Source: Chryseobacterium sp. SSA4.19 (GTDB lineage Bacteria > Bacteroidota > Bacteroidia > Flavobacteriales > Weeksellaceae). Taken from it: 64,000 nucleotides of DNA. The notes beneath the pieces are model-generated. The model did no database searches. It had not been told where the DNA came from and worked only from the letters and a program-made list of their open reading frames with translations. Every line of letters begins with the position of its first letter. Within the stretch, counting starts at the first letter, position 1. Location: NCBI RefSeq assembly GCF_022601875.1, contig NZ_JAKVIP010000007.1:62001-126000 (forward strand), in the 5' to 3' direction. The translations under genes and the position numbers were made by a program. Positions 61,789 through 64,000 of the stretch are shown one piece after another.

Positions 61789-64000
61789 CTATTTCATCTC
61801 CTTCTTCAAAAACTTTCCTGTCAAAGATTTTTTAGATTTGATAATTTCCTCCGGTGTTCCCTTGGCAATGATCTCTCCACCATGCTTCCCGCCTTCCGGT
61901 CCTACGTCAATAATGTGATCGGCCAGTTTGATGACATCCATATTATGCTCGATAATGATAAATGAATTCCCCAGTTCCACCAATTTATTGATGGCTTCCA
62001 TCAGGATTTTCACATCTTCAAAATGAAGTCCGGTCGTCGGTTCATCAAGGATGTATAAGGTATTCCCGGTCTGTCTTTTGGCCAGTTCCGTAGCCAGCTT
62101 AATTCTTTGAGCTTCTCCCCCGGAAAGTGTTGTTGACTGCTGTCCCATGGTAATGTATCCCAAACCAACATCCTGAAGTGTTTTTACCCTTGCAAAAATC
62201 TTAGGGATCGGCTGGAAAAAGTCTACCGCTTCATCAATGGTCATTTCCAGTACATCGGAAATTGATTTTCCTTTATATCGTACTTCCAGGGTTTCCCTGT
62301 TGAATCTTTTTCCGTTACAGGTTTCACAGTGAACATAAACATCCGGCAGGAAATTCATTTCAATCACCTTTAATCCCCCGCCCTGGCAGGTCTCGCATCT
62401 TCCACCTTTTACATTGAAGGAGAATCTTCCCGGTTTGTAGCCGCGGATCTTGCTTTCCGGCAGTTCGGCAAAGAGATTCCGGATATCTGTAAACATTCCG
62501 GTATAGGTGGCAGGATTGGAACGCGGTGTTCTTCCGATCGGAGTCTGGTCCACATCTACAATTTTATCAATATGTTCAAGCCCTTCGATCTTTTTATACG
62601 GCAAAGGTTCCTGGACAGCTCTGTAAAAATGTTTATTGAGAATCGGATATAAAGTTCCGTTGATTAATGAAGATTTCCCGCTTCCCGAAATTCCGGAAAC
62701 TACCACCAGTTTTCCTAAGGGAATATCAAGGGTTACGTTTTTAAGGTTGTTTCCTGTAGCTCCTTTCAGAATGATGTGCTTCCCGTTTCCTTCACGTCTT
62801 TCTGCCGGGATTTCAATTTTTCTTTTTCCGTTGATGTATTGGGCGGTAATGGTATCTGCCTTTAACAGATCTTTCGGTTTTCCCTGCCAGAGGATTTCAC
62901 CTCCGAACTTCCCTGCTCTCGGTCCGATATCCAATACCTCGTCGGCTTCCAGGATCATGTCTTTGTCGTGTTCTACAACCAGAACGGAGTTTCCGATGTC
63001 ACGAAGATTTTTTAATGAATTGATAAGTCTTTCGTTATCTCTCTGGTGAAGTCCAATACTGGGTTCATCCAGAATATATAATACATTAACCAATTGAGAA
63101 CCGATTTGGGTGGCCAGACGGATCCTTTGGGATTCCCCTCCGGAAAGGGTTCTTGAACTTCTGCTCAGGCTCAGGTAATCCAGTCCGACATCCAGCAAAA
63201 ACTGAAGCCTGGTTTCGATTTCTTTTAAAATTTCATGGGCAATGATCGCATTTTTTTCTGAGAAAGTCCCTCTTACCTCGGCTAACCAGTCTTTAAGATC
63301 AATTAAGCTCAATCCGTTAACCTCAGCGATATTTTTACCGTCAATTTTAAAGCTTAAGCTGGAAGGCTGAAGACGTGTGCCTTTACATTCCGGGCAGGTT
63401 TCTTCCGTCGTAAAATGTCTTTCCAGTAAAATGCCTTCGTAAGATTCCTTTTCTTCAATAATCTCTTCCATGAAAGGAATCAGACCGTCAAAACTGATCT
63501 TTATCTTTTTGGTAATCCCTGCATATTTTAAATCTTTATTGAACTCTTTGTGACAGCCGTTGTAAATGTAATCCAATGCTTCTTCCGGAATATCTTTGAA
63601 AGGCGTGGCTAATCCCAATCCGAAAATTTCAAGGATGTTTTTAATCTGGGCAAGTATCCATTTATTGGATTTGATGTCTTCGAGAGGTAGCAAACCTCCT
63701 TGGTTAACTGATAATTTCGGGTTTTCGACAAAGTAATCTGTATTGATTTTCTTAATGATTCCCAGTCCTTTACAGCTTGGGCAGCTTCCTTTCGGTGAGT
63801 TGAACGAAAAGGTATTGGGTTCAGGTAAGGCCAGTGAGTGGCCCGTTTCCGCATCCATCAGGTTTTTAGAAAAATATTCAATATCCTTGCTTCCGAGCTT
63901 CTGGATCCCGATAATGCCTTCCCCCATGTCCATTGCCGTACGGAGTGATTTTTCCATTCTGCTTTCAGAAGCGCTTTCCCCGATGATCCAGCGGTCTATC
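61789..64000 (-). CDS. uvrA: Excinuclease ABC subunit A (partial, N-terminus beyond window)
   Basis: DNA damage recognition ATPase of nucleotide excision repair. The portion here covers at least 736 residues and has: CPSCKGLGIIKK (insertion zinc module), TEETCPECKGTRLQP (zinc finger), signature LSGGESQRIRLATQIGS with LDEPSIGLHQRDN of ABC module I, SGISGSGKSSLI Walker A of module II, zinc finger CETCQGGGLKV...HCETCNGKRF, and LSGGEAQRIKLATELAK with LDEPTTGLH. The reading frame continues to base 64000 without a stop, so the Met at 63957 is internal and the N-terminal Walker A region lies outside. Not a truncated gene. Confidence 0.97.
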   Translation of the reverse strand, partial: IDRWIIGESASESRMEKSLRTAMDMGEGIIGIQKLGSKDIEYFSKNLMDAETGHSLALPEPNTFSFNSPKGSCPSCKGLGIIKKINTDYFVENPKLSVNQGGLLPLEDIKSNKWILAQIKNILEIFGLGLATPFKDIPEEALDYIYNGCHKEFNKDLKYAGITKKIKISFDGLIPFMEEIIEEKESYEGILLERHFTTEETCPECKGTRLQPSSLSFKIDGKNIAEVNGLSLIDLKDWLAEVRGTFSEKNAIIAHEILKEIETRLQFLLDVGLDYLSLSRSSRTLSGGESQRIRLATQIGSQLVNVLYILDEPSIGLHQRDNERLINSLKNLRDIGNSVLVVEHDKDMILEADEVLDIGPRAGKFGGEILWQGKPKDLLKADTITAQYINGKRKIEIPAERREGNGKHIILKGATGNNLKNVTLDIPLGKLVVVSGISGSGKSSLINGTLYPILNKHFYRAVQEPLPYKKIEGLEHIDKIVDVDQTPIGRTPRSNPATYTGMFTDIRNLFAELPESKIRGYKPGRFSFNVKGGRCETCQGGGLKVIEMNFLPDVYVHCETCNGKRFNRETLEVRYKGKSISDVLEMTIDEAVDFFQPIPKIFARVKTLQDVGLGYITMGQQSTTLSGGEAQRIKLATELAKRQTGNTLYILDEPTTGLHFEDVKILMEAINKLVELGNSFIIIEHNMDVIKLADHIIDVGPEGGKHGGEIIAKGTPEEIIKSKKSLTGKFLKKEMK

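Noticed and set aside
61789..64000. Truncated uvrA
   Set aside because: The frame stays open to the right edge, so the missing N-terminus is a window effect.

Overview
The window is chromosomal DNA from a member of the Flavobacteriia, most likely Chryseobacterium or a close relative in the Weeksellaceae. The evidence is moderately low GC, a short Bacteroidota-type primary sigma factor without region 1.1, several TAnnTTTG (-7) promoter boxes, TTG starts, Bacteroidota-only families (TssN of the T6SSiii type, the large DUF2723 membrane protein, DUF4199, a TonB-dependent receptor) and an atpD-atpC pair split from the other ATP synthase genes. Most of the window is ordinary housekeeping sequence. 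I see no tRNA, rRNA, CRISPR array, IS element or prophage.

Layout. 0-10 kb: stress-type small proteins (DUF2383; a DUF892 ferritin-like protein with a histone-like tail), an orphan sdhB, a broken cytoplasmic alpha-amylase, a PQQ-type sugar dehydrogenase lipoprotein, DUF4256, a lipoprotein, threonine aldolase and a DtxR-family regulator. 10-19 kb: a PLP enzyme, a three-gene T6SSiii baseplate/membrane module (tssG-tssN-tssK), an S1/P1 nuclease, rpoD, and an AT-rich orphan joined to a flavin monooxygenase. 19-27 kb: DUF3347, a TonB-dependent receptor, kdsA, DUF1697 and a 1161-aa DUF2723 protein. 27-30 kb: a cysteine-synthase-like enzyme next to an alpha-oxoamine synthase, which I read as the first two steps of sulfonolipid (capnine) synthesis. 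30-35 kb: a glucosaminidase, then SGNH esterase / MBOAT acyltransferase / convergent SGNH esterase with an internal LysM-like segment, probably an envelope O-acetylation set. 35-46 kb: a radical SAM protein with a CX4CX2C cluster motif, atpDC, ribF, a glutathione peroxidase, kdsB and an aminotransferase.

46-64 kb: a decayed four-helix-bundle pseudogene, phosphoglucomutase, a DUF4199 / glycosyltransferase / DUF2807 operon, the SRP RNA gene (ffs), menA and menB for menaquinone, a TPR protein, gyrA, two tiny His-rich lipoproteins, DUF421, a 44-aa peptide with a double-glycine leader and four cysteines, and uvrA running off the right edge.

Links between genes: kdsA and kdsB both serve the KDO branch of LPS synthesis; menA, menB and atpDC belong to respiration; rpoD presumably reads the TAnnTTTG boxes seen elsewhere in the window. 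The least described items are the double-glycine peptide, the His-rich lipoprotein pair, the AT-rich orphan at 17.0 kb and the LysM-bearing SGNH protein. None of the long genes looks like a wholly new multi-gene system.
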